From Dysidea avara (taxonomy: Eukaryota > Porifera > Demospongiae > Dictyoceratida > Dysideidae), in NCBI RefSeq assembly GCF_963678975.1, contig NC_089274.1, positions 7,780,143-7,844,142 of the forward strand: DNA of 64,000 nucleotides, given 5' to 3'. Position numbers and translations under genes: made by a program. The notes under the pieces are model-generated. The model was not told the DNA's origin, did not search any database, and saw nothing but the letters and a program-made list of their open reading frames with translations. This document shows, one piece after another, positions 45,061 through 57,494 of the stretch (its first letter is position 1; the number at the start of each line of letters is the position of its first letter).

Positions 45061-45409
45061 GTCATTTCGCTCACTATATAGGAAAAATGTGTTATTTTTA
45101 TCCATTTTTGGAATGAAATTGTACAGGAGTAAAAACCTTCTAAAAGTGGGATGAAAATAGGTCCACCATTTCCTTCCATTTTTGGAAACGGAACATATAT
45201 GCTTTCATGCCTACCAGGAACCGCTTAGAGCAATGAGCTGAAAATCGGTATGTAGCTGGAATAATTATCATAGAAAGTCCTTGCATTAGTACAGAAGAAT
45301 CGGAGTACAAACCACTGAAAGCCAACTACGTGTAGCAAATGTGAGATCGAGATTCTCTAATAGAACAGTCACCCTAATAGAACATTCAGCTATTATTATT
45401 TTTTTATTA

Positions 45410-45640
45410 TTAAAACTTTACAGTGGCCAGCACTGAAGGTCTGACAGCAACATGTGCTGCAGCCTTTGGATTAACCTAACCTAACACACTGGAACTGAAG
45501 ACTTAAGAAGAATACTTGACCTAGCTAACAATAAGGTGAAACAGAAAAAGGCCAAAGAAAGGGAAAAAATCCCTCCTACCCCAGGATTTGAACTGCAGGC
45601 CACCCAATGTCTAGTCGAGCGCCACACTCAGTCTCCTCCA
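45410..45640 (-). mobile_element. tRNA-derived SINE
   Basis: Minus strand: head GACTGAGTGTGGCGCTCGAC with B box GTTCAAATCC, a middle with TTCTGTTTCACCTTATTG, the TTAGGTTAGGTTAATCC segment, GCTGTCAGACCTTCAGTGC and a TAATAATAAAAA tail. A fuller copy of the 7219 SINE. Confidence 0.85.
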
Positions 45641-45764
45641 GTAGGGAAGGATTTTCTTCCTTTAAACCTAAGTATTTATTATTATTAAAACTTTACAGTG
45701 GCCAGCACTATGTTTTTAACTTACTAAATTATAGAATTGCATGTATACAGTGCAAGTTATTCTG

Positions 45765-46990
45765 TAGGGAGTTCAGCTACAAACAGTTAATATTATAGAC
45801 GATTCAGCTACAAGCAAGTCACCCTGTAGAGTGCTCAGCTACAAATATATTGCTGTAGAGATTCAGAACATTACAAGTCACACTGAAGAGAGTTCAGCTA
45901 TAAACAAGTCACCCTGTAGAGAGTTCAGTTACAGCAAGTCACTCTGTAGAGAATTCAGCTACAAACAAGTCACTGTGTAGAGAGTTCAGCTACACAAAAA
46001 AACTACCCAGTAGAGAGTTCATCTATATAAACAAGTTAGCTACCCTATAGAGATCAGTTACAAACAAGTTACTTTATACAATGTTCAGCTACAAGTAAGT
46101 CACTCTGTAGAGAGTTCAGCTACAAACAAGTCACTCTGTAGTACAAACGAGTCACCGTGTAGAGAGCTAAGCAACCAATCAAAAAACCACCCTGTAAAGA
46201 GTTCAGCTGTACAAACAAGTTATAACTCTATAGAGAGATCGGCTAGAAACAAGAGAGAGCTCAGCTACAAACTTAACAGATCACACTGCAGAGAGTTCAG
46301 CTAGAAACAAGTCATGTAGTAGAGAGGTCAGCTAGAAGACATCACCTTGTAGAGAGTTCAGCTACAAACAAATCACCCTGTAGAGTGTTCAGCTACGAAC
46401 AGATCACCCTGTAGAGAAATCAGCTACAAACAAGTCACCCTGTAGACAGATCAGCTAGAAGAAGCTATACCTTGTAGAGAGTTCAGCTACAAAGAAATCA
46501 TCATATAGAGAGTTCAGCTGCAAACAAACATCCTGTAGAGAGTTCAGCTACAAACAGATCACCCCGTGGAGAGTTCAGCTACAAAGAAACCATCATGTAG
46601 AGAGTTCAGCTGCAAACAAATCACCCTGTAGAGAGTTCAGCTAGAAGAAGTCACCTTGTATAGAGTTCAGTTACAAAGAAACCACCATGTCGAGAGTTCA
46701 GCTGCAAACAAATCACCCTGTAGAGAGTTCAGCTGCAAACAAATCACCCTGTAGAGAGTTCAGCTGCAAACAAATCACCCTGTAGAGAATTCAGCTAGAA
46801 ACAAATCATCCTGTAGAGAGATCAGCTAGAAACAAGTCACCCTGTAGAGAGATCAGCTAGAAGAATTGACTTTGTAGAGTGTTCAGCTACAAAGAAACCA
46901 CCATGTAGAGAGTTCAGCTGCAAATAAATCACCCTATAGAGAGTTCAACTAGACACAAATCACCCTGAAAAGAGTTCAGCTACAAACAAT
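45765..46990 (+). repeat. 31-bp minisatellite, about 39 units
   Basis: Unit TCACCCTGTAGAGAGTTCAG + CTACAAACAAG, with variable substitutions and length changes between units. The units are contiguous, without unique spacers. No open frame is conserved across units. Confidence 0.95.
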
Positions 46991-47184
46991 CAGAGTTTCA
47001 GCTACAGTTCAGTTATGTAAAAAGTCACCTTATTAACTACAGTATGTGATATGCATAATCAATGAGTGTTAAATATACAAGTATTTTATCAGACAAAAGC
47101 TATACACACAATTACTTCCTTTGTTCCACAATTCCTGCAGTAAAGAAAAAAAGCAAGTTAAAAGGAAGCACCAAAGCCAGTTTA

Positions 47185-47285
47185 TGACAGGCTTTGTGGC
47201 TTGCAATACAAAAAGAAGTGATGTAGGATCCTTTATGGGCACTGCACTCTTTTTTTACAGTTTGGTTGTTTTGGTTTAGATATAT
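47185..47285 (-). mobile_element. CAGCCAAGCTG-related relic
   Basis: GCACTCTTTTTTTACAGTTTGG + TTGTTTTGG on the plus strand is the inverse of the family's CCAAACAGCCAAGCTGTAAAGAAAGAGTGC end (compare 29756). Diverged and one-sided. Confidence 0.45.
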
Positions 47286-47296
47286 AGTATAAATCA

Positions 47297-47853
47297 TCAA
47301 GAGTTAATAATAGTGAAGGGAGAAGGTATAACATTGCATAGGCCTTATAAAATGAACCTGAGAGAGTAACTCACTCCCATACTAGAGTTAGACACTCTGA
47401 TAGTGGTGGGAGAGTGTGTAACACTGCATCCTGAGAAATTCAAAGGAATTCTTTCTGCTAATTTGTAGTATTCTCTATAGGTGAAGATTGTTTTAATTAC
47501 CTAACGCTGTATAGGCCTGTATAAAATGATCTTCAGAGGTGAAAAATTAATGTTCACAAAGAAATGTTCCTATGGATACAAATACATGAAAATAGTAAGA
47601 AGAAAATATCCTGATTGCCTGGCAGACTCCTGTAAGCGTTCGAGCGTTAATCGGATGGCTGCAGGTTCGAAGCTGTCCATGGATTTTTCTTCTTTCTCCT
47701 ACTTTTCAAACATACTTAGTGCAGTTACAAACATCTTAGGCCTTTCTAAGGCTTTCTGGTATACAGGCTCTGCCTTTACCAGGCACTTTAATCATGATGA
47801 TTGTACACTGAGAGAACAGTACTCTCCCTCTACTATTATTAGCTAACTCTTGA
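47297..47853. mobile_element. CCAAGAGTT MITE carrying a SINE
   Basis: The ends TCAAGAGTTAATAATAGTG and CTATTATTAGCTAACTCTTGA are inverted. The flanks AATCA and TATCA are a near match. The interior shares GATCCTGAGAAATTCAAAGG-like words with 22632. A tRNA-derived SINE (47610-47750) lies inside, so the SINE is younger. Confidence 0.8.
47610..47750 (+). mobile_element. tRNA-derived SINE, second family
   Basis: CTGTAAGCGTTCGAGCG, GGATGGCTGCAGGTTCGAAG (B box GGTTCGAAG), CATGGATTTTTCTTCTTTC and TACTTTTCAAACA match 12680-12800 in order. The A-rich tail is not preserved. Confidence 0.75.
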
Positions 47854-48429
47854 TATCATAAATCATGTATTACTTCAAATTCATGGCATGTCAGTAGTGA
47901 AAATTAATAGAAAAAGTCAATCTCAATCTGCACTGAAAACTTGAAGCTAACTTATTACTGTGTATGGATATAGCTAGCCACATCAAGACACTGCAAATTT
48001 TACAGCCGTGCTTAGGCAGCCTTTTACAAAGTATTTCCCACGTATCAGGCAGGATCAGACAACATGAAAGAGCTCAATACGCTTATGCTAATTCAGTCAA
48101 AATGTTACCAAATTGTATATCTTAGAAGTCTAAGTTTGCAAAAAATGTTGTGGGGGTGAGGGCTCAGGCCCCCTTGAGATAGAGCATGCATGCATGCTCA
48201 GGACCTTGTACCTTGCATACTGCATATACTAGCGGATGTATCAACCAGCTACCACCTCCTCTCCCTACTTTAAATGCACTTGTTAGCACCCCTCTGTAAA
48301 ATCTGCTATTAGATATTTAAAATAGATTTTGGTTATTAATTGTGATAGAAGAATATACACCTGACTGCTCTATTAGAAGGTATGTAAATACCACTGCTTA
48401 ATTGGTTGCTGGAGTAGATCTACCACTGT
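47854..48429. other. Intergenic, nothing recognisable
   Basis: One GACTGCTCTATTAGAAG motif at 48364. No gene. Confidence 0.5.
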
Positions 48430-48614
48430 AACTATATCACATTATTATCAAAATGGCAAAGGTCTATCTCATTGTGGTAAAAGTCTATCATAATGGCAAA
48501 GGTCTATGTCATAATGGTTATATAATGGCGAAGGTCTATGTCATAAATTATGACATAGACCTTTGCCATTATATTATCATTACTTTACCATTATGATATA
48601 GACCTTTGCCATTA
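48430..48614. repeat. Array of ATGGCAAAGGTCTAT units, left part
   Basis: ATAATGGCAAAGGTCTATGTC is repeated several times and then inverted (GACATAGACCTTTGCCATTAT), giving a hairpin centred near 48548. The array continues at 51336, split by the Mutator-like element. Confidence 0.88.
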
Positions 48615-51335
48615 GGTGGGGTCTATTCTACGGAACAGAATGGAACGGAACGGAATGATGGACTAAACCACGGAACGGAACGCTTTCTCAAATTGAAGCT
48701 TGCAACTTACCATTGCTGAAACTGCCCTTATAAGTTAGCAGTGGCACCTCCAGTGGGTGATTAAACATAAGATAAAAAGAATTAACGGATCGATTGTGGG
48801 TTTTTGTTGGTTGTCATTAGTAACGAAGTATTATTGTGGGATGAGCTGTATCAGTGATGTTCATCCATGGTTCATCTACGGAAGGGAACTTTATGTGAGC
48901 TGTTTTTCTTATTTAGACTTTAGAAAACAGTCTGGGCCGGCCTTTCAAGTCATAAGTCAGTGTACAAATAAAGCAAGCAGGAAGATACTGGTAACAGGAA
49001 AGAGCCAGCTGAATTAAAACTTGAAGAATTCTGTGCAGTGTGTGAGGAGCAAATATTTTGGCAGACCGCAAGGAGAGTATATTCTGCAAACATCACTGAA
49101 GTGTATCCATGGAGTTATTTATATATTAACAGCTGGTGCAGTGGACTAATGCCGTATTCAATAGTGAGCTGATTTTATTTGTTGCACAATTCAATGATGT
49201 GTCTGACTGCTAGCCTTGAATCAGGCTAAATGCCAAAACTCCAAGATCAGCCAAATCTCAATTATAAGCCGCATGTGAAACCATGCCCGTAGCCACCAGG
49301 CAAACGAGATTTGGACCAGGATGTGTGTGTAATTTCAATGTATCTAGTCAGACCTGAAATGGAACACTCACATTAATTACATACCACCTAAGAATCCTAG
49401 GATTTCTTAAGTGTAACATTTCACATACTTCACTTCAAACAAAACATGTTAAATTTTTTCATCTATTTTCAAGTGATTCCCAGTCCAGCTGGTCCATGAA
49501 ATTACAGTGAGATCACATGTATTTGTTACAGTGTGGCTGTCTTGTATTGGATCTACTCTAGAGTTGAGATTTCAAGGTAGACTCACTGCCAATGTACTGA
49601 CACTAGTACATATTTAAGTGGAGGACAAATGAATACAGTAATGTTAGATTATTTATGTATACAAATTTTTCATAATGAAATTGATATCCCATTTTGATTT
49701 GTACTTCCACTTTGCAACATATTTAAGAACAAGAAGCTACCACACTTTTAATCTCCGAACCACTGTCGTTAATTAACCAAGATCTCACTAGTCTGTAATT
49801 CACCTTATTGTAGTGATTTTATTGATTCACCTGTATGTTTTCTTCATTTTCCTTTGAAGTTGTACCAAGAGTTCATAATAAGGTGGAGAGTGTCTAACTT
49901 GAATGTATTCACCAAACACCCTGCTTAAAGTAACACCTCGGCCTTATTTCAGAACAAAGGCTTTACCTTCAGCAATACTAATCAACAGTTTTCTATCCCC
50001 AGTAAAGGTATTGATTTGATGAAAGGTGAACTTTAAGTAGGGTGTTTGTACAGGCCATACTGAGAGTTAGACACTCTCCCCCATACAAATATTATGAACT
50101 CTTGGTTGTACAGTACAGGTAAACAAAGATAAGTTTCTCTCCCATCTTATTCTAGGATTTCTATTGACTAGGAAAATTCAATTATTGTATACAAGCTCAA
50201 AATTGAGAAATTGTAAAGAAAGTGAATTAATATTATACAGTCAGTTTGCTTTTGGATATTTAATGTCTCCAACTGCAACAAAAATTCGATGAATCCATGC
50301 ATCTCATCACTGGTTGTCTGAACATTCTGAAAGTGATACCTCACTCAATCAACCATATATTATTCTGTTTATTAGACTGAATAAAGTCATGATTACCTAA
50401 CCTTTTTATGTCACCAGTATAACGTTCTAGTTAATTTCTCTGTGGATATAATCCTCTGAAACTGAAGAAATTGAGTGGTCTTCTAAACTATTTATCTTGT
50501 CAAGATAAGCAGAAACAACTGACACCCAATCGGCTACTGTATTGTAGTAACAAAACTTGCCTTGGTCATGCAATAAATGAATTGAAGAGACCTGCTTAAT
50601 TTATCAGGTAGTAGAACAATCACTTAATGAATGTTTTATAACAATCCTATTCCATTTTCCTGGAGGTTCCACTGATAAAATGCAATTTCAGCAATGATAG
50701 CAGCTAGCCAAATTGCAAGTTGATTCAGAAAGCATTCCATTCTGTAAAATAGATCCCATCCAGAATTCAACCCAGTACTCAGGCTGAGATATCTAGCAAT
50801 AGTCCACTACTCTGTCAATGAATCATTGATGTTCACACAATATAGCCTCCTTGAGGTATCTGAATGTTTGCTCCTCACACACTGCACAAAATTCCTTTAG
50901 ATTCTGCTTAGACTGAGTTGGTTCAGCTTGTCACCATACTTGTTTCCTTTGTAGTGTAGCTATACACATACTAATTTATGCCGATTAGGAAGGCTGGGCC
51001 TCAGACTGTACATTCTAAAGTCAAAGTAAGTAAAAATAACTCACATACTAGTAAAAACAAGTCATGCATTAAGTTCCCTACTTGATATATCCGAAGATGA
51101 ACACACTGAGTCAGCTATTCCCACAATTATTACTTCGTTACTAGTGACAACCAACAAGAACCCACAATCGATCCTTAAATTCATTTTATCTTTCTTAGGG
51201 TACGTTTGATTACCTGCTGGAAGTGCCACTGATAACTTGTACAGCAATGGTAAGCTGCAAGCTTCAATCTGAGAAACCATTCCGTTCCGCAGTTTAGTCC
51301 ATCATTCCGTTCTGTTCCGTAGAATAGACCCCACC
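48615..51335. mobile_element. 2.7-kb Mutator-like element with 9-bp duplication
   Basis: The ends GGTGGGGTCTATTCTACGG and its inverse lie between perfect copies of TTGCCATTA (48606-48614 and 51336-51344). The inverted arms are about 0.5 kb: ATCGATTGTGGGTT, TTGGTTGTCA-TAGTAACGAAG and GTGTGTGAGGAGCAAA on the left are mirrored at 50870-51180. The interior contains a nested MITE (49865-50105) and no transposase frame. Confidence 0.88.
49865..50105. mobile_element. CCAAGAGTT MITE with TTGTA duplication
   Basis: The ends CCAAGAGTTCATAATAAGG and TATTATGAACTCTTGG, then GAGAGTGTCTAAC mirrored by GTTAGACACTCTC. It lies between TTGTA copies at 49860-49864 and 50106-50110. Same family as 19824. Confidence 0.92.
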
Positions 51336-51344
51336 TTGCCATTA

Positions 51345-51460
51345 TGATATAGACTTTTACCATTATGACTCATAATGGTAAAAGTCTATATAATAATGGC
51401 AAACATAGTGGTAAAGGTCTATATGTCATAATGGTAAAAGTCTATATCATAATGTCATGT
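51345..51460. repeat. Array of ATGGTAAAAGTCTATA units, right part
   Basis: Units of the type TAATGGTAAAAGTCTATAT in both orientations continue the 48430-48614 array. Confidence 0.85.
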
Positions 51461-51489
51461 TGGCACTGCTGCATGTATGGTATCATATA

Positions 51490-52460
51490 GAGTAAGTCAT
51501 CAATAACCGGTGCCAAGCGGATAAACCGATCAGTCTAAAATTTGGAGCGTATAAAGGTCTAGGCTAAAGTACTTTGAATATAAAATTTCAGCCCGAACGG
51601 TTGAAACAGCTAGGAATACGAAGCCAATATATCTGTCCGGAAAAGCAATTAATAACCGGACAAAGCGATCAATAATCCGGACAGTGGCCCTGGACTCAGT
51701 AACTACAACTCCGATTTCCTCCAAACTCTAGGGCATGTAACATCATAGTCCGGTAGATATAACTGAAAAAAGGGGTGAACCCAGAAAAAATTTGAAGAAA
51801 GCTGAATTTGGTATTATTAGAAAGCAAATTTTTCGTAGAATAACATCCAAAATCCACTTCAGGGAAAAATTTTTATGACCAATATAGTATTGAGGCATAA
51901 TGACTGGATTCAGAAAAGTGGATCTTCCATGCATATCCAATTTACCAACTTTGACAACTCATAACTTCAGATTGGAAAATGGTATTGACTTGTCAGTAGT
52001 GAGCACCAGCATCACTTATTAGGTGGAGAAAATTTCAGATTAATATTAAACTTGAACACTAAGTTGTGGTTTCTCAATCGGATGTATTTGCAGACCAATT
52101 TTTGCAAATCTGGTCATTTGTGACCAACAAAAATTGTGCTATCCTAATTATTTTTTCACAAGAAACCGTTTCCTTAGCACTTCTGCAACTCTCTCCTCCA
52201 CATTTTGCAACACACTAATAATCCATGTTTGCAACAAGAGTATAATATTGCTACCACATGGATTTGCAGTGGAAAGCTGGAATTTATATTGTACAAAATT
52301 AATTATACGATCTATGGGACTGGTCCCATGTCTATCATCATCGGTTGCAGCCTTAATCCTTCTAGTTTCCAGCCCCATATTAAGCTCCCTCCAATGAATA
52401 ACTTCTTGCATCAGCTAAAACCGTTGATCCTGAAAGCTCCATCCAACTGCAAGGGTTAGC
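51490..52460 (+). repeat. Left arm of a 2.8-kb foldback
   Basis: Inverse counterpart of about 53490-54320. Pairs include TGCAGTGGAAAGCTGG, CTTCTAGTTTCCAGC, AATTTTTGCAAATCTGGTCATTTGTG and GTGGATCTTCCATGCATATCC. The outer part (51490-51770, with TCCGGACAGTGGCCCTG) is also repeated, inverted, at 59095-59345. Confidence 0.8.
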
Positions 52461-53489
52461 ACACTTTCACAGCTCGCATGTGTAATAACTTTCTGATGCC
52501 ACCATTTCCATGTACTTTGTTTTGTATACCTGAGACTCCTCAATATATCAGACTGATTCCCATCAAACTCCAACTTTTTCAACATGTGCAATTGTTGCAT
52601 TATATAATCCATCATTAACTTTTCAATTGTTTGCACATCATTTGATTGCTGATTAGGCTGACTTTACCTATTCAAATGTTGCGGACATTGTATCACAGCC
52701 ACCCAAGCATGTGAAAAGAGGACCTACATATGTGTCCAATAACGTCATCAGTTTTCCAGATCTTCAAATGTTTTACAACCTCTGAATGAAAAGAGATATG
52801 TACTTGTCATGCTCTGCTTCCAGCGTGCACCAGTAGCATAAGAACTTCATTGTAAGTTGTCATCAGCTACAACATTCACTCTACTTCCTTCAATTGCAAA
52901 ATTGAAGTGCACATTGGACCATCAGTATGTCAGAATCTCCATGTGTGCAATCAGTGTGTAGGGTTGGCAGCATCCCCAGGTATGTTATGGTACGTATGTG
53001 CAGGTGCAGATATTCAGTCAAGTAAATCTATGGAAGCATACAAAAGCCAGGAAGTTTTCTTGCAAATGAAAAGAGCAAACATCAATTGATTGTCCAATAT
53101 CTGAGAGATGATGGGCAGGTCGTGCATCAGAGTAATTTGTATACTGAGACACTGATTGTTCAATGTGCACTTCAGTTTGCAATTGAAAGGAGTAAAGTGT
53201 GTTGTAGCTGATGACACTGATGTTCTTGTCCTCCTGCATGATGCACCAGAGCATAGCAAGTATATATTTTCTTTCAGAGGTTGGGAAACATTTGAGCATT
53301 GGAAAATTGATGACATTATTGGACACATAGGTCCTATTGTAACATCATAATTACATCTTCTCTTTTCGCATGCTTGCATGGAGTGGCAGCCTGTGATACA
53401 ACATCTACGACATTTGAACGGGGTAAAGTTGGCCTAATCAAGAAGAAAATGATGTGCAAATGATTGCAAGAACAATCCACTTTCACAAC
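52461..53489 (+). pseudogene. Decayed mobile-element protein with PIN-like ADDTD block
   Basis: Lies in the loop of the foldback. A plus-strand frame reads QYLRDDGQVVHQSNLYTETL then IVQCALQFAIERSKV (to about 53200). After a frameshift it continues CVVADDTDVLVLLHDAPEHS and WKIDDIIGHIG (to about 53350), where it stops. The V(V/A)-ADDTD-LVLLLH block followed by a W-I-D/E-ID tail resembles the PIN/XPG-like protein carried by repetitive elements in invertebrate genomes, from memory of that pattern. The upstream portion (52670-53080) has stops in every frame. It is clearly broken and is probably the remains of the element's own coding region. A nuclease role is inference. Confidence 0.6.
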
Positions 53490-54330
53490 TTGTATGTGCA
53501 TCTACAAGTTATTCATTAGAAGGAACTTAATGACTATCTTGATCCATTATCATAATGGAGCTGGAAACTAGAAGGATCGAGGCTGTATGCAACTGATGAT
53601 AACAGACATGGGACTAGCACCAGAAGTCTTAACTTAAATTTGTACAATATAAATGCAAGCTTTCTACTGCAAATCCATGTGGTAGCAACATTATGCTCTC
53701 AGTATAATCATGGATTAAAGTATGTTGCAGCATGTGGCAGTTGCAGGGGAGAGAGTTGCAGAAGTGCTGAAGAAACTGTTTACAATAATCGTGACAAATA
53801 TATTTGTTCAGAACTTACATGATAGGCACCTTTTTTATTCTATAACTAGTCTTATTTTCATACAGCTAATATTGATTGCAATGAATTTCTTATGAGAAAT
53901 ATTTTAAGGATAATATGCATTTTTGTTAGCCACAAATGACCAGATTTACAAAAAGAGGTCAACCAAATACACTTAATAAAGAACCACAACATAGTGTACA
54001 AGGTGAATATCAACTTGAAATTTTCTGCAACTAATAAGTGATGCTGGTGTTCACTACTGATCAAATTTCAGGTCAATACCATTTTCCAATCTGAAGTTAT
54101 GAGTTGTCAAAGTTGATAAATTGGATATGTATGGAAGATCCACTTTCCTGAATCCAGTCACATATATGTGTCAATACTAAATTGGCCATAAAAATTTTTC
54201 CCCGAGGTGGATTTTAGAGGATTCTATGAAAAATTTACTTCCTAATGATACCAAAATCAGCTTTCTTCATTTTTTTTCTGGGTCCAACCTTAAATCTACC
54301 AGACTATCAGTCTATGGTCATGTGTCGATA
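53490..54330 (-). repeat. Right arm of the 2.8-kb foldback
   Basis: Inverse complement of the 51770-52460 region, moderately diverged with indels. It runs directly into the repeated 54300-55250 block. Confidence 0.8.
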
Positions 54331-55250
54331 AACATTTGGAGTCTCAGCTATGTTTGGTTTGGAAGATACGGCTCGTTGAAGTCAGCGTGTTTGGTTTGGA
54401 AGATACGGCTCGTTGAAGTCAGCGTGTTTCATTGACTACTATTTCCGGACACTACTATTCTTTGGTTTTTGGGAAGCCAACGCATTTAGAAGATCTCCAC
54501 AGCCACTTTAATGATGGAAACAGTTGCTGTGAATATTGTGCTACTGCTGTTTGATCCAGGTATAGTCTGTTTTGTCTGCAGCAACTCCTTACATGCCATT
54601 AACTAATGTTTTCGAGCAGATGGGTCTAGTATACAGTGCATTAACATTCCCATGCAGTCCAAATCTCTGCATGTATGATGGTTTTGAGACGTATTTTTAT
54701 AGTTTAATGATGTAAAGGGTACAATATGAAAGAACTTTCTTCAATTATCAGGGGTGCTAGCCCACCATTTAAGGTATTATAGTCAAAGTGCTCAACCTTT
54801 ATTCGATACATCAATAACTAGGCAATCTTTCTCCGGACACCTGTATAGCTGTTGTATGGCTGAACCAATCAGTCTGGTATTTGGACCATACAAGGTCTTG
54901 GCTAAAGTACTTCAAATGTAGAATATCAGCCAGAACACATTTGGGAATATAAAGCACATATGCATAGAAAACAACAACCAATAACTGGACAAAACAACCA
55001 ATAATCCAGATAGTGGCCCTGAAGTCTGTAAAAAAAACTCTGAAACTCTAGGGTATGTAACATCAGTGAATGGTCGTATGTTGACGAATGTCTGGAGTCT
55101 CAACTATGAGAATGAGATACAGGACACTAAAATTAACATGTTTCATATTATATACTATTTCCGGACACTGCTATTTTTTGGAATAATGCATTTTCATGAT
55201 CTCCATAGCCACCTAATCGATGTATGAACATCGCAATATCACTGAAATGC
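54331..55250 (+). repeat. Direct and partial repeats of a TCCGGACA block
   Basis: 54300-54560 and 55060-55250 are diverged direct copies (AGTCTCA-CTATG, ACTATTTCCGGACAC, TCTCCA-AGCCAC). 54400-54920 is mirrored by 58600-59060. A 37-bp perfect tandem (TGTTTGGTTTGGAAGATACG...) lies at 54351-54424. Confidence 0.75.
54351..54424 (+). repeat. Perfect 37-bp tandem duplication
   Basis: Two identical head-to-tail units, beginning TGTTTGGTTTGGAAGATACG and ending GTTGAAGTCAGCG. The mirrored copy near 59050 has one unit. Confidence 0.95.
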
Positions 55251-55356
55251 TGCATGGGATGTACTAGCACTCCTGCTTATTATTGAAGAAAAGTCAAATC
55301 TGTATATATAGTGCATTTGTCTTTCAAGCAGATTGTCGTACAGTGCATTAACATGT

Positions 55357-56242
55357 CAGTGGCGTAGCTACCAATGAGGCAACCGAGGCAGCTGCTTCGG
55401 TAAAAATACTCAACAATTCAGGCTGAGCAGGCCTGAGTTTTGGTAGCCCAAATTTTCTACTCAAACGTTACTAGACAGCATTACTGCTATGGCTGTATAG
55501 TGCTGGAGCCCCCACAGTGACACGGTCCGGCATTGGCTGGACCACTTTTCAGCTACTTGAATTTGTATGAAAAAGATCGAGATACTCTAATAGAGCAGTC
55601 ATCGTAATATACTCTAATAGAGCATTCGTGACACTGTTCTCATTACACTGCTTGGGTTAAATCATTTATATTGTCTTTAAATTACTTTTCAAAAGTTCCA
55701 GTGAGTTAACTGCATGGCATTGCATTGAGCTAATTGGTCATGTGTATCATGCATTAGCAGTTACAATCAAAATATAGCCTCCACATGCCATTTCAAATCA
55801 TAATTTTCCTTGAAGGAACATGCTCCCAGACTCCCTAACTTGATATGCTTAGCACAAACAATTGAGCATCACATGAAAGAGATAATCTCTGACTTAAACA
55901 TCACATCAGATCAATAAAAAAAGTATAGTGTGCATGACTATGACCTCTGTTGCAGTTAATGGATGGCTTGACCACTCAAAATATCTCTCAGTTTTTGTGT
56001 TGAGTACTAGTCTAAAAATTGAAGTATGGTATACTGTAGCATTAACCATTACTTGACATGTAGAAACACGCTCAGCGTCTTCTAAAACAGTTTCTTCCAT
56101 CCAAACAGAGAGTCAACCTGTAAATACTGTACCACCCATACTTGAGAGTGTTTGTGAGTCAGTTGAGTCAAAAGCAGACCCTTTCAATTAGATCAATGTA
56201 TAAACTTTGCCTTGGTAAAATTTTTTCATGGCTACGCCACTG
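55357..56242. mobile_element. hAT5-like element with CATGT duplication
   Basis: The ends CAGTGGCGTAGCTACC and ATGGCTACGCCACTG lie between CATGT copies (55352-55356 and 56243-56247). It is 886 bp and contains a pair of ATACTCTAATAGAGCA motifs at 55580-55625. No transposase frame is recognised. Confidence 0.92.
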
Positions 56243-56247
56243 CATGT

Positions 56248-57275
56248 GCATGTGTTTATTACATTTCTACACAGTGTGTTGCCTTATTGTTTAATGCGTC
56301 TTGTTCCTGCCTAATATAAGACTACAGAGCAAATGTGCATGTATTTTATCCACAGCAGACAACCAATTACTTGAATACCAATTACCAACAGCAGCTAAAA
56401 CCGTAATGAAGTGGACTAATAAAAGTCTACTGACTTATAACTACAGTCTGCATGTAAACGAAAGGCTCTATAGTCTCAGATGGCAGATGTACACCTACTG
56501 ATAATCAGGAAATCATATTTTCAAATTGTAGGATCTTACAGCAACTTATAGTTGATGCAAATATCTAGCATGAACATGTGTGCAGCACTGTTACATTTTG
56601 ATTAACTTTGCACCAACTGCTTATCTGCCTTTAAGTACGCACTAAATTGGATATTTACTTTTAAGCAGTACTTCAAATCATTCCTAAATAAAGATGCCAC
56701 TAAACTCTCCAACAAAATATTTATATTAAAAAGCTTGTCTATAATTTAATTACTACAAAGTTCTTAACTCACTTTGTGAGAAAATCACCCATAATGTCAC
56801 ACATGAAATAATTTAGTGCAGGGTCCAGTTTTAAAAATTGTACTTCAAGGAGTTGAGAATTGATGTCATTAACAAGTGGATTTGTACCAAGAAGGTTATT
56901 ACTTAATCATTGAATTATATTTTATGTGTTAAATGCACCCATATAGGTGATTTTCTAAAATTCAGTGACAAACTCCTTTGTTAAGTTATAGTGATTATAG
57001 CACTGTCACTTAGCCATGCACTGTTTTGTAAGATAGGAAAAGACAGCTACTTACAAGAACAGGTACATACTGTGGTGGATATCCTAAGTTGATGTGTATA
57101 CATGCCATTATAACCGAAGAAGTATACATGCTATGAAGATGATCTTGATGAAGATGATGATGATCTTAATTTAGTTCTCATAATTTTATTTTGGTGTGTA
57201 GACATCTGTACAGCTGAACCCTGTGTTATTGATAGACTGATGAAGTCGGAACTTCTATAGTACCTTAACTACATG
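56248..57275. other. Intergenic, nothing recognisable
   Basis: AT-rich. A (GAT)n-like stretch, GATGATCTTGATGAAGATGATG, lies near 57138. No gene is supported. Confidence 0.5.
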
Positions 57276-57494
57276 CAGTGCTCCCTCAGTTATTCAAACC
57301 CTCTATTATCCGAACACTTGGATATCCGAACAGTAGAAATGATTGCTCTATTAGAGTATTTTGTCCAATACGGATGTTCTATTAGAGTATTTGGACAAGG
57401 CTCTGTATATAAATGAATGGGCTTTGCCTATCCGAACTTTTGATTATCTGAACATGTCTTGATACTGATGAAGTTAAATATCGAGGGAGCACTG
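57276..57494. mobile_element. pogo-like MITE
   Basis: The ends CAGTGCTCCCTC and GAGGGAGCACTG enclose CCGAACACTTGGATATCCGAAC and inverted TATCCGAACTTTTGATTATC segments. The right flank is TA and the left TG. Two reversed TTCTATTAGAGTATTT motifs are inside. Same design as 16802-17030. Confidence 0.8.

Noticed and set aside
45765-46990. CRISPR-like array
   Set aside because: Units are contiguous and degenerate with no unique spacers, and the setting is an animal genome. It is a minisatellite.
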